Source of the DNA: Leeuwenhoekiella marinoflava DSM 3653
GTDB lineage: Bacteria; Bacteroidota; Bacteroidia; Flavobacteriales; Flavobacteriaceae
Length of the DNA: 64,000 nt
Direction of reading: 5' to 3'
NCBI RefSeq assembly: GCF_900129005.1
Contig: NZ_FQUN01000015.1
Span: 62,001-126,000 of the forward strand
Below are positions 44,289 through 54,400 of the stretch, one piece after another; positions within the stretch are counted from its first letter, which is position 1; each line of letters begins with the position of its first letter. The notes beneath the pieces are model-generated. The model did not search any database. It was not told where the DNA came from and was given only the letters and a program-made list of their open reading frames with translations. A program made the translations under genes and the position numbers.

Positions 44289-45350
44289 GTGCCACAATTG
44301 TTACTATATTTTTTACCGGCTTTGTTAGCATTTGCAATAACATTTGCAGTTGCAAAGCTGTTGTGTCAGCCAAAATTATCAAGCTATTTTATTGATGATA
44401 CCGGTGGAAAAAAACTGCATAAAAAAGCTATTCCTGCTTCTGGAGGGATTGCATTGTTCATAGGTATAGTTATCACCGCTTTAATTTTTGAAGGAAGCTT
44501 TTTAATACAGAATCATTTATATGTGATTATAGGCTTTGCAGCGATGTTTCTGTTGGGACTTGTAGACGATTTAAAACCTTTAGGTTGGAGGAGTAAATTA
44601 GCACTTCAATTCGCGATTATTTTTTTTGTTGTTTTAATAGGAGATTTGCGTTTAGAATCGGTTATACTAGAGCATAGTTTCTACCAAATGCCTTATTATA
44701 TAAGTGCAAGTATTTCGATATTTTTATTGTTATTTTTAACGAACGCATTCAATTTTATTGATGGCGTAGATGGCTTGGCAACAACTGTGGCGTTACTTTT
44801 TTTTCTGGGTTTACTTTATTTTCAGACTCCATTTTCCGGAATATTTTTAATGTGTGCAGCTGCTAGTTTATTTGCGTTTAGAAGGTTCAATAAAGAACCA
44901 GCGCAATTATTTATGGGAGATAGTGGTTCTTTATTTTTGGGTTTTATGTGTGCGGTATTTTGCATTCTTTTTCTAGAAGCAGATTTAGTTATTTCCAATA
45001 TACGCTTGCAATCCTATCAGCAGCGTTTACCGGTTATGACAGGCTTATTTTGGTATCCTGTTTTTGATACTGCGCGCGTTTTGTTATTGCGTTTATATAA
45101 GCGTAAACCTCTTTTTAAACGTGATAAATTACACAGTTATTCAGCATTACTCAGATTAGGTTATAGCCATACTCAGATTGTAAGTTTGATTTTTCTAGTG
45201 ACCTTAATTCTACTTGGAGGAGTTTTGTTTCTGGAACCTGTAATCGGTTTGTGGTTCTTTTTAATCCTTCAAATAATGGTGTTGCTTGCTCTTCACATAT
45301 ATTTAGATGTTCAGATTAGAAACTTTAAGAAAGAAACCAAGCGTAATTAA
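44289..45350 (+). CDS. MraY/WecA-type polyprenyl-phosphate sugar-1-phosphate transferase
   Basis: This 353-residue integral membrane protein has about ten membrane helices. It carries the family's cytoplasmic motifs: LGLVDDLKPLGWRSK with the Asp pair (about residues 89-103), NAFNFIDGVDGLATT (about 155-169) and LFMGDSGSLFLGF (about 205-217). It transfers a sugar-1-phosphate, such as GlcNAc-1-P, from a UDP-sugar to undecaprenyl phosphate, starting surface or exopolysaccharide synthesis. The next gene starts within its stop (TAATG). The genes after it modify nucleotide sugars, which fits an O-antigen-like or capsule pathway. Confidence 0.9.
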   Translation: MPQLLLYFLPALLAFAITFAVAKLLCQPKLSSYFIDDTGGKKLHKKAIPASGGIALFIGIVITALIFEGSFLIQNHLYVIIGFAAMFLLGLVDDLKPLGWRSKLALQFAIIFFVVLIGDLRLESVILEHSFYQMPYYISASISIFLLLFLTNAFNFIDGVDGLATTVALLFFLGLLYFQTPFSGIFLMCAAASLFAFRRFNKEPAQLFMGDSGSLFLGFMCAVFCILFLEADLVISNIRLQSYQQRLPVMTGLFWYPVFDTARVLLLRLYKRKPLFKRDKLHSYSALLRLGYSHTQIVSLIFLVTLILLGGVLFLEPVIGLWFFLILQIMVLLALHIYLDVQIRNFKKETKRN

Positions 45351-46489
45351 TGCTTAAACCTTCTAAAATAGCACTTTCAGCACCACAGCTTGATGCGAAT
45401 TCAGTTGCTGAGATTACACGCGCCATTGAGGGTAACTGGATTACAGCAGGTGGACCGTTTGTGACAAAATTTGAAAATTCACTTCAAGAAGTATTGGGTA
45501 CAAAACGAGATATCGTGGCGCTAAATTCAGGCACTTCAGCTTTGCATTTGGCCTTGATTCTTGCCGGTGTTGAGGCGGGAGATTCTGTTTTGTGTCAGAC
45601 CATGACATATGTTGCGACGGCTAATCCTATTGCTTATCTAGGCGCAAAACCCATTTTTATAGATAGCGAAAACGAAACCTACAATATGTGTCCTCAGGTT
45701 TTAGAAAATGCTATTGAATTACTAATCGAAAAAGGGGAGGAGCCTAAAGCTATAATTGTGGTGCATTCTTACGGAATACCGGCTAAAATTCAGCGTATTG
45801 CTAAAATCGCTAAGAAGCATAAGATTACTTTAATCGAAGATGCTGCCGAAGCTCTAGGGAGTAAAGTCAATGAGCAATATTGCGGACTTTTTGGGGATTA
45901 TGGAATACTGTCTTTTAATGGGAATAAAATAATAACGGCTGGTGGTGGCGGAGCGTTGATTTGCAAAAAAACTAAAGATGCTGTAGAAGCCCGTCATTTG
46001 GCGAGTCAGGCAAAAGTGAGTGCATCTGGTTTTGAGCATGACAGCGTTGGTTATAATTATATCATGCCGGGAATCAATGCTGCTCTGGGGATTGCTCAAC
46101 TGAAAACATTAAATGAACGCGTTGACGCAAAGCGGAAAATACACAAATTCTATACAGAAATATTTGCCGAACTTGATGAAGTTAATTTGTTTAAAGTTTC
46201 TGACATAGAGTTGTATTCAAATTATTGGCTGAATGTAATTCAATTTAAGGAAAGCGCATTGAAGAATCCCGAAGGACTTCGTGTATACATGGAAAAATTA
46301 GAAATTGAATCCCGATTTTTATGGAAGCCTTTGCACCTTCAGGGGATTTATTCCAATCAAAAATACTTTGGAAATACTACAGCAGTAGATTTCTGGAAGC
46401 AAAGTCTGTGCTTACCATCAGGAACCGGAATGACAGCTGATGAGCTTGATAGAATCAAAGATGCACTAATTGCTTATTTTTCGAATTGA
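45350..46489 (+). CDS. DegT/DnrJ/EryC1/StrS aminotransferase
   Basis: This 379-residue PLP enzyme aminates a keto-sugar nucleotide. It has GNWITAGGPFVTKFE near the start, LNSGTSALHLALILAGV (about residues 61-77), IEDAAEALGSKV and the PLP-binding Lys193 in SFNGNKIITAGGGGALI, and then YNYIMPGINAALGIAQL. Such enzymes make amino sugars (for example a 4-amino-4,6-dideoxy sugar) for surface glycans. It is translationally coupled to the genes on both sides, the transferase and the dehydratase-like gene, which likely supplies its substrate. Confidence 0.92.
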   Translation: MLKPSKIALSAPQLDANSVAEITRAIEGNWITAGGPFVTKFENSLQEVLGTKRDIVALNSGTSALHLALILAGVEAGDSVLCQTMTYVATANPIAYLGAKPIFIDSENETYNMCPQVLENAIELLIEKGEEPKAIIVVHSYGIPAKIQRIAKIAKKHKITLIEDAAEALGSKVNEQYCGLFGDYGILSFNGNKIITAGGGGALICKKTKDAVEARHLASQAKVSASGFEHDSVGYNYIMPGINAALGIAQLKTLNERVDAKRKIHKFYTEIFAELDEVNLFKVSDIELYSNYWLNVIQFKESALKNPEGLRVYMEKLEIESRFLWKPLHLQGIYSNQKYFGNTTAVDFWKQSLCLPSGTGMTADELDRIKDALIAYFSN

Positions 46490-47490
46490 TGATGAGCGAT
46501 AGGATTGATTTAAGTTTAGAAGTGATTTTAGTTACCGGAGCAGCTGGAAGTATCGGTCGCGAGTTGGGTTTAAATTTCGCTTCAAAAAATCCTGAACAAC
46601 TCATTCTGGTTGATATTTCAGAAACAGGTTTATTCAATCTAATCGAAGAGCTTCAAGTAAATCATCCCAAAACGAATTTTATCTACTTTACAGAAAGTAT
46701 ATGTAATCCAGAGTTTCTTAATTTTCTATTTCAGAACTATAAAATCACATCGGTTTTTCACGCAGCGGCCTATAAACATGTTTCTTTAACGGAGCAGAAT
46801 GTTTGTGCAGCGATTACAACTAATATTTATGGAGCAAAGCTGTTGATAGATAAGGCAACGACGGCTGGTGTAAGACGCTTCATATTTATTTCCACAGATA
46901 AAGCTGTAGACCCGGTAAGTGTGATGGGGCGAACTAAAAAAGTTGTAGAAGATTATTTGGTATTTAAACAAATAGAAAACAATCACATCCAAATTTGTAC
47001 ACTTAGACTGTGTAATGTTTATGGTTCTTCGGGGTCTGTGGTTCCTGTTTTTAAAAATCGAATAGCTTCAAATCTACCCCTTGAGATTAAAGGTCAAAAT
47101 ATAAAACGTGCATTTATAACTGTTGATGTAATAAATCAGATTGCAGATTGGCTTTTAGTTGTAGAAGATTGCGCAGGTATATTCATTCCAAAGAACCCTA
47201 AGGTTTTTACTATACTTGAAATCGCACATCAAGTGCTCAAAGAAACCGGAGTTACATCTGTTGAAGAATATCCAGTGCAGTTCATTCATTTGCCAAATTC
47301 TGAAAAACAGGAAGAATCTTTGAAAAATACTTCAGAGAAAGCAATTCAAATTGAAAGTTCCGAATTAATTCAAATTGAAAAAAAGAAAGCGCAACATTTC
47401 AATATCGAATTGTTAGAAGCGTGTCTTCTAGCAGCAAAATCTTATAAAAGAGATGAAGTTCAAAGTCTACTAAATAAGTTGTGTTACTAA
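46489..47490 (+). CDS. Nucleotide-sugar dehydratase/epimerase of the CapD/FlaA1 type
   Basis: This 333-residue soluble SDR protein opens with the NAD motif VTGAAGSIGREL (about residues 16-27). It has FIFISTDKAVDPVSVMGRTKKVVEDYL, where Met replaces the usual active-site Tyr of YxxxK (M-G-R-T-K), as in the FlaA1/WbpM/CapD branch of 4,6-dehydratases and epimerases. The N-terminal membrane domain of WbpM-type enzymes is absent. The C-terminal third diverges (NLPLEIKGQNIKRAFITVDVIN), so the exact reaction is uncertain. It shares one base with the aminotransferase stop, and its product is the likely aminotransferase substrate. Confidence 0.8.
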   Translation: MMSDRIDLSLEVILVTGAAGSIGRELGLNFASKNPEQLILVDISETGLFNLIEELQVNHPKTNFIYFTESICNPEFLNFLFQNYKITSVFHAAAYKHVSLTEQNVCAAITTNIYGAKLLIDKATTAGVRRFIFISTDKAVDPVSVMGRTKKVVEDYLVFKQIENNHIQICTLRLCNVYGSSGSVVPVFKNRIASNLPLEIKGQNIKRAFITVDVINQIADWLLVVEDCAGIFIPKNPKVFTILEIAHQVLKETGVTSVEEYPVQFIHLPNSEKQEESLKNTSEKAIQIESSELIQIEKKKAQHFNIELLEACLLAAKSYKRDEVQSLLNKLCY

Positions 47491-47493
47491 CAA

Positions 47494-48234
47494 TTAAAAG
47501 CTAAAAGTAGCCGTGGTATTGCTGATTATTTTCTCTATAGACTGCTCATATTTTCCTGCAAATTTCACCTTTTTTAGATTATCTATATGACGCATATGGT
47601 GCGTATCTGTACCTATAAAATCGTACATATTTTCCGCTAAAAGGCGTAAAGCTGTTTTTGCGATACCAGGTCCGTAATAGCCACTGATTGAGAGCGCATT
47701 TAATTGAAATTTACAGATGCTTTTTAGTTCGGTATATGTGTCGTATTTGGCATGATAAAACGCATAACGTTCCGGGTGTGCTAGAACCGGTGTAAAGCCG
47801 GCGTTACCAATTTTAAATAAGATTTCTCTTAGATTTACGGGTGGTTGTAGGTAAGACATTTCTACTAAAACATAGTTGTCTTTTAATGGTAGAATTTGTT
47901 TGTTCTCTAATAGATCCACGAGACCGGAATCCATCATATATTCAGAAGATGATCTAATATTAAAATCATTTTGATTATTTTCTTTTAAAAAAGATTTTAA
48001 AGATTGTTCTGCGCCCAAAATAGTATCGGGAGTATTGGCATAAAAATCGCTCATAGTGTGCGGAGTACAGATCAAATCTGTAATACCAAATTCTTTAAAC
48101 CCAGCTAAAAGTTTTAATGAATCTTCTGGCGTTTTTGCTCCATCGTCAATTCCGGGTAGTATATGATTGTGAATATCTGTAAATTTACCAAGCTTATTTA
48201 CTAAGTATTTCTTTGAGCTGAAAATTGAGAGCAT
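47494..48234 (-). CDS. CpsB/CapC-type protein-tyrosine phosphatase (PHP family)
   Basis: This 246-residue metal-dependent phosphatase is of the PHP fold. Metal-binding motifs are DIHNHILPGIDDGAK (about residues 20-34), CTPHTMSDFY, AHPERYAFY and GTDTHHMRH near the end. In other bacteria such enzymes dephosphorylate the tyrosine kinase that controls polysaccharide polymerisation. It converges on the polysaccharide module with only 3 bases between stops. The frame extends 22 codons upstream, but that segment is unlike the family and a -7 box sits inside it, so I start at ATG 48234. Confidence 0.88.
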   Translation of the reverse strand: MLSIFSSKKYLVNKLGKFTDIHNHILPGIDDGAKTPEDSLKLLAGFKEFGITDLICTPHTMSDFYANTPDTILGAEQSLKSFLKENNQNDFNIRSSSEYMMDSGLVDLLENKQILPLKDNYVLVEMSYLQPPVNLREILFKIGNAGFTPVLAHPERYAFYHAKYDTYTELKSICKFQLNALSISGYYGPGIAKTALRLLAENMYDFIGTDTHHMRHIDNLKKVKFAGKYEQSIEKIISNTTATFSF

Positions 48235-48252
48235 TAGGTTTTTAATTTTTTG

Positions 48253-48260
48253 CAAAATTA
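48253..48260 (-). promoter_or_regulatory. -7 promoter box for the CpsB-like gene
   Basis: TAATTTTG on the minus strand fits TAnnTTTG and ends 19 bases before the ATG at 48234. It lies within the upstream extension of the frame and supports the shorter start. Confidence 0.45.
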
Positions 48261-48339
48261 AGCATTCTAAACCGTACGTATAGCTAATATAAATATACAA
48301 TATAATACTATTGAAGCTAATTGAGTAAATTGCTGTTCT

Positions 48340-51165
48340 ATGTTTAGTTTTTTACGAGATCTGCAATTCTTGCTTTGTTTGGCTTTAGCTTTTTGGGCTA
48401 TAAAATTTAATGCTCAAGAACTTCCTCCGATTCTAAACTTCACACCAGAAGATTATACTGCAGAGAACCAAAACTGGGCTGTTGCTCAGGGAGATCAAGA
48501 TTTTATATACGTAGCAAACAATTCAGGACTGTTAGAGTATGACGGTGCAAAATGGAGCCTTTATAAATCTCCAAACAATACGATTTTACGATCAGTAACA
48601 GTTGTGGGTAATCGTATTTACACAGGAAGTTATATGGAATTTGGTTATTGGCAACATGCTAATACCGGCTTACTTGAATATACTTCATTGAGCGAGTCTT
48701 TAAAGAATTCACTAGTTGTAGATGAGCAGTTTTGGAATATTTTAGCCATAGACGATCTGGTGTTATTTCAATCTCTAAATAAAATTTATAGTTTCAATAA
48801 TAATACACAAGAAGTTAAAATTTTTGATTCAGAATCTTCTATTACACAATCCTATTTAATTGATAAATCTGTTTATTTTCAGCAGGAAGGGCTGGGTTTG
48901 TTCCAATTGCAGAATGGTAATGCTGTTCTTGTTTCTGAAGCTCAACCTTTTTTAGAAAACATTGTTGTTTCCTTTTTTAAGAAAAACGAGAACTATATAG
49001 CTGTAACTCAAAAAAGCGGCATTTTTCAGTTAAATAATGGTAATCCAACTGTATGGAATAAGAACACAACTAATTATCTTTTAGACAAAACGATTTACAC
49101 AGCTAAGAAGCTTACCGATGGTTCTATAATGTTGGGTACCATTTCTAGTGGATTGATTCACCTTTCTTCTGAAGGAGATATAATTTACCAGATTGATCAG
49201 AATTTAGGTTTAGGAAATAATACGGTTCTAAGTATTTTTGAAGATAAAAATGCTCACGTCTGGTTAGGATTAGATAACGGAATCAGCGTAATTAATACCA
49301 ATACCGCTTTTAAAGTTTATACGGATAACGTGGGTAAGCTGGGGTCTGTATATGCAGCAGCTAGACATAAAGGCTACAGCTATTTAGGAACCAATCAAGG
49401 ATTGTTTTACAAAAAAAATACAACTGTAAACGCTACCTATACTTTAATTTCAGAAACAAAAGGGCAAGTATGGAATTTAAATAAACTAGGAGATGATTTA
49501 TTTTGCGGACATCACGAAGGTACTTTTTTAGTGAATGCTGATAAGGTTGAGAAGATAGCAGATAAACCCGGAACATGGAAAATTCAGTGGCTTGATGCTT
49601 CTAAAAATTTAGCTATTCAAGGAAATTATAATGGCTTGTATATCCTTGAGAAGTTAAATTCTAAATGGCAAATACGTAATAAGCTAACGGGTTTTGATAT
49701 TTCCAGTCGCTATTTCGGGATTGCAGCAAATCAAACTATTTATGTAAATCACGAATATAAAGGGGTCTTTAAACTGAGAGCTAACGCAAATTATACAGAG
49801 ATTATAAGTTATAATCTGGTTGAAGAACTTCCTAAGGGAGCCAAGTCAAGTTTAATCAGTTATCAAGATAAATTACTTTTTGCCTTTGAAGATGGAATTT
49901 ATGTTTTAAAAGAGGGTGCAGAAAGCTTTGTAAAGGATACGATACTCAGTAACGGCTTTTTAGAAACTGCTAAATATACTTCCGGAAAATTAACTTATGA
50001 TAGCATTAATGATAAACTGTGGGCTTTTAACGCACAGGAGATCATGTATTTTGAACCCGGGATACTTGCTGATGAATTAAAGGTACGGCGTATTGCGTTG
50101 CCTTCTAAGACGAGAAAAGATATTTCTGGATTTGAGAACATTACAGATTTTGGTGATGACACCTATCTTTTTGGTAATGCAACCGGCTATATTCTCTTTG
50201 ATCTTGAAAAGTTAGATTTCAAGCCCTACACTATAACTCTAAGAACGATTCAAAATAAATCGCGTAAGGAGGAACAGAATTTTGTTGCACTAACAACTGC
50301 TGAACCTTTTAACTATAAGGATAACTCCTTTGTTTTTGATTACAGTGTAGCAGAATATGATAAGTTTCGGTCTGTGGTTTATCAATACCTTTTAGACGGA
50401 ATGTATGAGGAGTGGTCTAGTTGGTCAACGGTTTCTCAAGCTACTTTTGAGAATTTGCCTCCGGGTGATTATGAGTTTAAAGTGCGGGCACGTATTGGAG
50501 ATCAGATTTCAGAGAATATCGCTTCGTATCAGTTCAGTATAGCAAGACCCTGGTATTTATCTGTTGTAGCGATTGTGATTTACATTGTGTTGCTGATAGC
50601 ATTATTTATTGCGATACAGATATACAATAGGAAATATTATCGCAAGCAAAAAGAAACACTTATTGAGACCAATCAAAGAAAACTGGAATTGGCCAACTAT
50701 GAAAGTGAGCGGAAAATCATGAAGCTTCAAAATGAAAAGCTGCAACAAGATGTGGAAAGTAAAAACAGGGAGCTGGCAGCTTCTACGATGAATATTGTAA
50801 AAAAGAACGAGTTGCTGAATGCCATCAAGAAAGAATTGAAAGCAGATTCACAAGAGGAAGAATTAAAATCAGTTATCAAGATCATCGATAAAAACTTAAA
50901 TCCTAAAAAGGATTGGGAATTCTTTAAAGAAGCTTTCAACAATGCAGACAAAGACTTCCTAAAGAAGATAAAAGAACTACATCCCAAGCTTACTCCAAAT
51001 GATTTAAAACTTTGTGCATACTTAAGATTGAATCTTTCTTCTAAAGAAATCGCGCCGTTATTAAATATTTCGGTAAGAAGTGTGGAGATCAAAAGATATC
51101 GTTTGCGCAAAAAAATGGAGTTGGAGCACGAGGACGGACTTGTTGAGTATGTTTTAAGTATTTAG
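48340..51165 (+). CDS. Membrane-spanning PUL regulator: beta-propeller, Y_Y_Y domain, LuxR-type HTH
   Basis: This 941-residue protein starts with a signal sequence (about residues 1-26). A large periplasmic propeller of Reg_prop-type repeats follows (about 40-630; DFIYVANNSGLLEYDGAKW, NAHVWLGLDNGISVINT), then a Y_Y_Y domain (about 665-730; YQYLLDGMYEEWSSWS ... LPPGDYEFKVRAR). One membrane helix (about 737-758) leads to a coiled coil (765-860) and a C-terminal HTH of the LuxR/GerE type (about 884-930; DLKLCAYLRLNLSSKEIAPLLNISVRSVEIKRYRLRKKM). No histidine kinase or receiver domain is seen, so it is a one-component sensor. Its position directly before susC implies that it senses the glycan and controls the PUL. 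Confidence 0.87.
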   Translation: MFSFLRDLQFLLCLALAFWAIKFNAQELPPILNFTPEDYTAENQNWAVAQGDQDFIYVANNSGLLEYDGAKWSLYKSPNNTILRSVTVVGNRIYTGSYMEFGYWQHANTGLLEYTSLSESLKNSLVVDEQFWNILAIDDLVLFQSLNKIYSFNNNTQEVKIFDSESSITQSYLIDKSVYFQQEGLGLFQLQNGNAVLVSEAQPFLENIVVSFFKKNENYIAVTQKSGIFQLNNGNPTVWNKNTTNYLLDKTIYTAKKLTDGSIMLGTISSGLIHLSSEGDIIYQIDQNLGLGNNTVLSIFEDKNAHVWLGLDNGISVINTNTAFKVYTDNVGKLGSVYAAARHKGYSYLGTNQGLFYKKNTTVNATYTLISETKGQVWNLNKLGDDLFCGHHEGTFLVNADKVEKIADKPGTWKIQWLDASKNLAIQGNYNGLYILEKLNSKWQIRNKLTGFDISSRYFGIAANQTIYVNHEYKGVFKLRANANYTEIISYNLVEELPKGAKSSLISYQDKLLFAFEDGIYVLKEGAESFVKDTILSNGFLETAKYTSGKLTYDSINDKLWAFNAQEIMYFEPGILADELKVRRIALPSKTRKDISGFENITDFGDDTYLFGNATGYILFDLEKLDFKPYTITLRTIQNKSRKEEQNFVALTTAEPFNYKDNSFVFDYSVAEYDKFRSVVYQYLLDGMYEEWSSWSTVSQATFENLPPGDYEFKVRARIGDQISENIASYQFSIARPWYLSVVAIVIYIVLLIALFIAIQIYNRKYYRKQKETLIETNQRKLELANYESERKIMKLQNEKLQQDVESKNRELAASTMNIVKKNELLNAIKKELKADSQEEELKSVIKIIDKNLNPKKDWEFFKEAFNNADKDFLKKIKELHPKLTPNDLKLCAYLRLNLSSKEIAPLLNISVRSVEIKRYRLRKKMELEHEDGLVEYVLSI

Positions 51166-51190
51166 CCTACCTCATCATTTCTTAAAATAA

Positions 51191-51251
51191 CCTATACATT
51201 ACCTATACGAAAACGTTAGTAGTTTTGTTTTTAGTGTATTGTAGCCTATAC
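51191..51251 (+). repeat. Three CCTATAC direct repeats, candidate operator
   Basis: CCTATAC occurs at 51191-51197, 51202-51208 and 51245-51251. Starts are 11 and 43 bases apart, close to one and four helical turns, so all copies face the same side of the DNA. They are likely binding sites for the upstream LuxR-type regulator. Confidence 0.55.
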
Positions 51252-51388
51252 AAAATTAAATTTAACGTTTCGCTTCAGGCCTTATTACGCAAGCGTTTTC
51301 GTTGTGTCTTGTCTCATTTAATCCTCTTAATTATAAGTTGTATATTTTTTGTTGAGGTGGCTTTTTAGATTTTAGGTCTTGTTAATTC

Positions 51389-51396
51389 TAGATTTG
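51389..51396 (+). promoter_or_regulatory. -7 promoter box for susC
   Basis: TAGATTTG matches TAnnTTTG and is 18 bases before the ATG. No TTG is present at the -33 position, consistent with a promoter that needs an activator. Confidence 0.5.
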
Positions 51397-51414
51397 GTTT
51401 CCAAAATATAATTT

Positions 51415-54400
51415 ATGAAATCAATATTATCCTTGATCTTATTCGGGTTGATCAGCACCGGACTTTTTAGTCAGACTGGCAATGCTATTCGCGTGACGGG
51501 TACGGTGACAGATGTGTCAGGAATGCCTCTTCCGGGAGTTAATGTAATTGTAAAAGGTACAACAACGGGTACAAGTACAGACTTTGACGGTTTATTTACA
51601 TTAGACGTACCGGCTCAAAGCACACTTGTTTTTTCGTTCTTGGGTTTTCAAACTCAGGAGTTGGCTTTTAATAATACATCTGATTTATCTATACAAATGA
51701 TAGAAGATGCCAGCACGCTTGATGAAGTAGTTGTTGTAGGTTATGGTACTCAAAAGAAAAAAGAAATTACAGGTGCAGTTAGCGTTGTAAGTTCTGAGAC
51801 AATTGAGAATCAAAATCCGGTTCGTATAGAGCAGGCCCTACAAGGTAGAGTTGCAGGTGTAAATATCAGTTCTAACTCGGGTTCTCCGGGTAGTGCTTCT
51901 ACGATATCTATACGGGGTATTTCTACTAATGGAGATAACAGACCTTTAATTCTAGTTGATGGTGCTGTGATCGAAGATTTGAGCGTTATCAATCCTAATG
52001 ATATAGAGAGCATCAATGTTTTAAAAGATGCAACGGCTGGTATTTATGGTGTTCGTGCTGCAAACGGTGTTATTCTTATTACAACAAAAGGTGGTCGTAA
52101 AAATACAGACTTGCGCGTTGATATAGACTCTTATGTGGGGCTGCAAGAAACTACACGTAAGCTTCCGGTTCTGAATGCTACGGAATATGGCGCTATTATT
52201 AACGAGGCTTATGTAGCAGGAAACCAAGCTCCACCGTTTCCTAATCTGGCAAGTCTGGGACAAGGTACTAACTGGCAGGATGAGGTTTTTAGACAAGCTT
52301 TATTGTCTGATGTGAATGCTACAGTTTATGGTGGAGGAGAGAAATCTGCATATTCTGTTGGTGCTGGTTACTTAGATCAAGACGGTATTGTAGGTGGCGG
52401 TGCTGTGAACTTCAATCGTTTTACAGGAAGAGGAAGTTATAATCTGGATATTCTAGAAAATTTAAAACTTTCAACCACGGCAATCTACACGCGTTCTAAC
52501 CGAAAAACACTTTCCGAAAATGCTTTAGGTTCGGTATTATTTAATGCTGTGAACATGGCGCCTACTTTTAATGTGCGAGATCAAAATGGTGATTTTACTA
52601 TTGCAAATGGTTTAGGTAACGAGGTTATTAATCCAATTGCGCAAATAGCAAATACATTTAATTCTAACGAAGTAGATAAGATTACCGGAACTGTTGGACT
52701 TTCATACAGTTTCTGGGATCATTTTACAGCAGAATCTCGTTATCAGTTTAACTATTCTGAAGTTCGTGGGCGTAGTTTCTTACCGGCAGGATTGAATTTT
52801 GGTGACGGTAAAGTGTTTAACAACTTGGGAGTTAATCAATATTTTGTGGATGATAGCTTCTTCAGAGATTATACGTTTGATAACTTTTTAACCTATAAAA
52901 ATACGTTTGCAGACAATCATAACCTTACAATTCTGTTGGGTATGTCTGCATTCAAGACTAGTGGAGAATTTTACAATTTTACAGGTCGTGATGTTCCCGG
53001 AAGCACCTTTGAAGAAGCTAGTTTAGAAGGAGCAGGAGAAGTAATTGATTCTCGTGACATAAGCGGTCCAAATGAATTTGATCAGCGCTTACTTTCCTAT
53101 TTTACACGTGTTCAGTACAACTACAAAGAACGTTATTTACTTTCTGCTGTGGTGCGACGTGATGGTTCCTCAAACTTCGGACCTCAAAATAAATTCGGTT
53201 ATTTTCCCTCAGCTTCTATCGGTTGGGTAGTAAGTGATGAGCCTTTCTACGGAAGTAGCGATGTATTAAGTTTTTTTAAAATGAGAGCGAGTTACGGGAT
53301 TTTAGGTAATGACCGTATTGGAGCCTTTGGATTTATTTCTACTTTAAATGCTGAAGGAACTTACGTTTTTGATAACGAGTTGGTAAACGGTGTTGCTGCA
53401 GGGCAACTTTCTAACCCGGAAATTAAATGGGAACGTCAAAAGACTTTTGATGTAGGTTTTGATTCGCGTCTGTTTAACAATAAAATTGATCTTACTGTAG
53501 ATTATTTCAAACGTCGTACTGACGATTTATTACTGGTGCCTCAAGTGTCTGGAATTCTGGGTGTTTATGCGCCGGGAGCAGGAGCGCCAATTGTTAATGC
53601 AGGAAGCGTAGAGAATAGCGGTTTTGAATTTTCGATCTCTTATGATGAATATATAAGTGATGATGCTAGTTTCAATCTAAGCTACAATTTTACAACACTC
53701 AAAAATGAAGTGCTTGCTGTAGGTAATGAAAGTGGATTTATTCCCGGCGGAAGTTTTGGTTTCGGTCAGGAAGCTCCGGCACGTATGGAGGCTGGTTTCC
53801 CAATAGGATATTTCTACGGCTTACAAACCAACGGAATTTTTCAATCTCAGGCAGAAGTTGATGCGCATGCGACACAAGCAGATGCAACACTGGGAGACTT
53901 AAGATATGTAGATCAGAATAATGACGGAGTGATTGATGGTGATGATCATATCAATATAGGAGATCCTATTCCAGATGTGACAATGGGTCTTAATCTAGGG
54001 TTTAATTATAAGAATTTTGACTTCACGGCGTATGCTTTTGCTTCCATAGGTAATGATATCGTACGCTCGTATGATCGTAATCAGAACCTTACGAATAAGA
54101 CTAATTATGTGCTAGACCGTTGGACGGGACCAGGATCTACAAATGCGTATCCTCGAGTTACCATTGGTCCTAATTCTAACTTACTATTTTCAGACTTTTA
54201 TGTTGAAGACGGGTCGTATTTAAGACTTCAAAATGTGCAGTTAGGATATAGTTTAGGTAGTGACGTTTTAGACCAGTTAGGGATTAGAAAACTGCGTTTT
54301 TATATAGCTGTAACTAATGCGTTTACACTTTCAGAATATAACGGATATGATCCTTCTGCGTCATCTGGAGCACCAATTGGCGGCGGAATTGACCAAGGTT

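Larger units (their letters stand above)
51166..51414 (+). promoter_or_regulatory. Regulatory gap between the regulator and susC
   Basis: This 249-base noncoding stretch is the longest gap in the window. It holds three CCTATAC repeats (51191-51251), an inverted pair CGAAAACG/CGTTTTCG (51208-51215 and 51294-51301), and a TAGATTTG -7 box (51389-51396) close to the susC start. No terminator is clear after the regulator gene. Confidence 0.6.

Noticed and set aside
48235-48300. Longer N-terminus for the CpsB-like gene
   Set aside because: The 22 extra residues are unlike the family, and a -7 promoter box lies inside them.
50727-51110. 127-codon frame opposite the regulator's coiled coil and HTH
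   Set aside because: It is rich in Ser, Phe and Leu as expected from the complement of a Lys/Glu-rich helix, and has no homology that I recognise.
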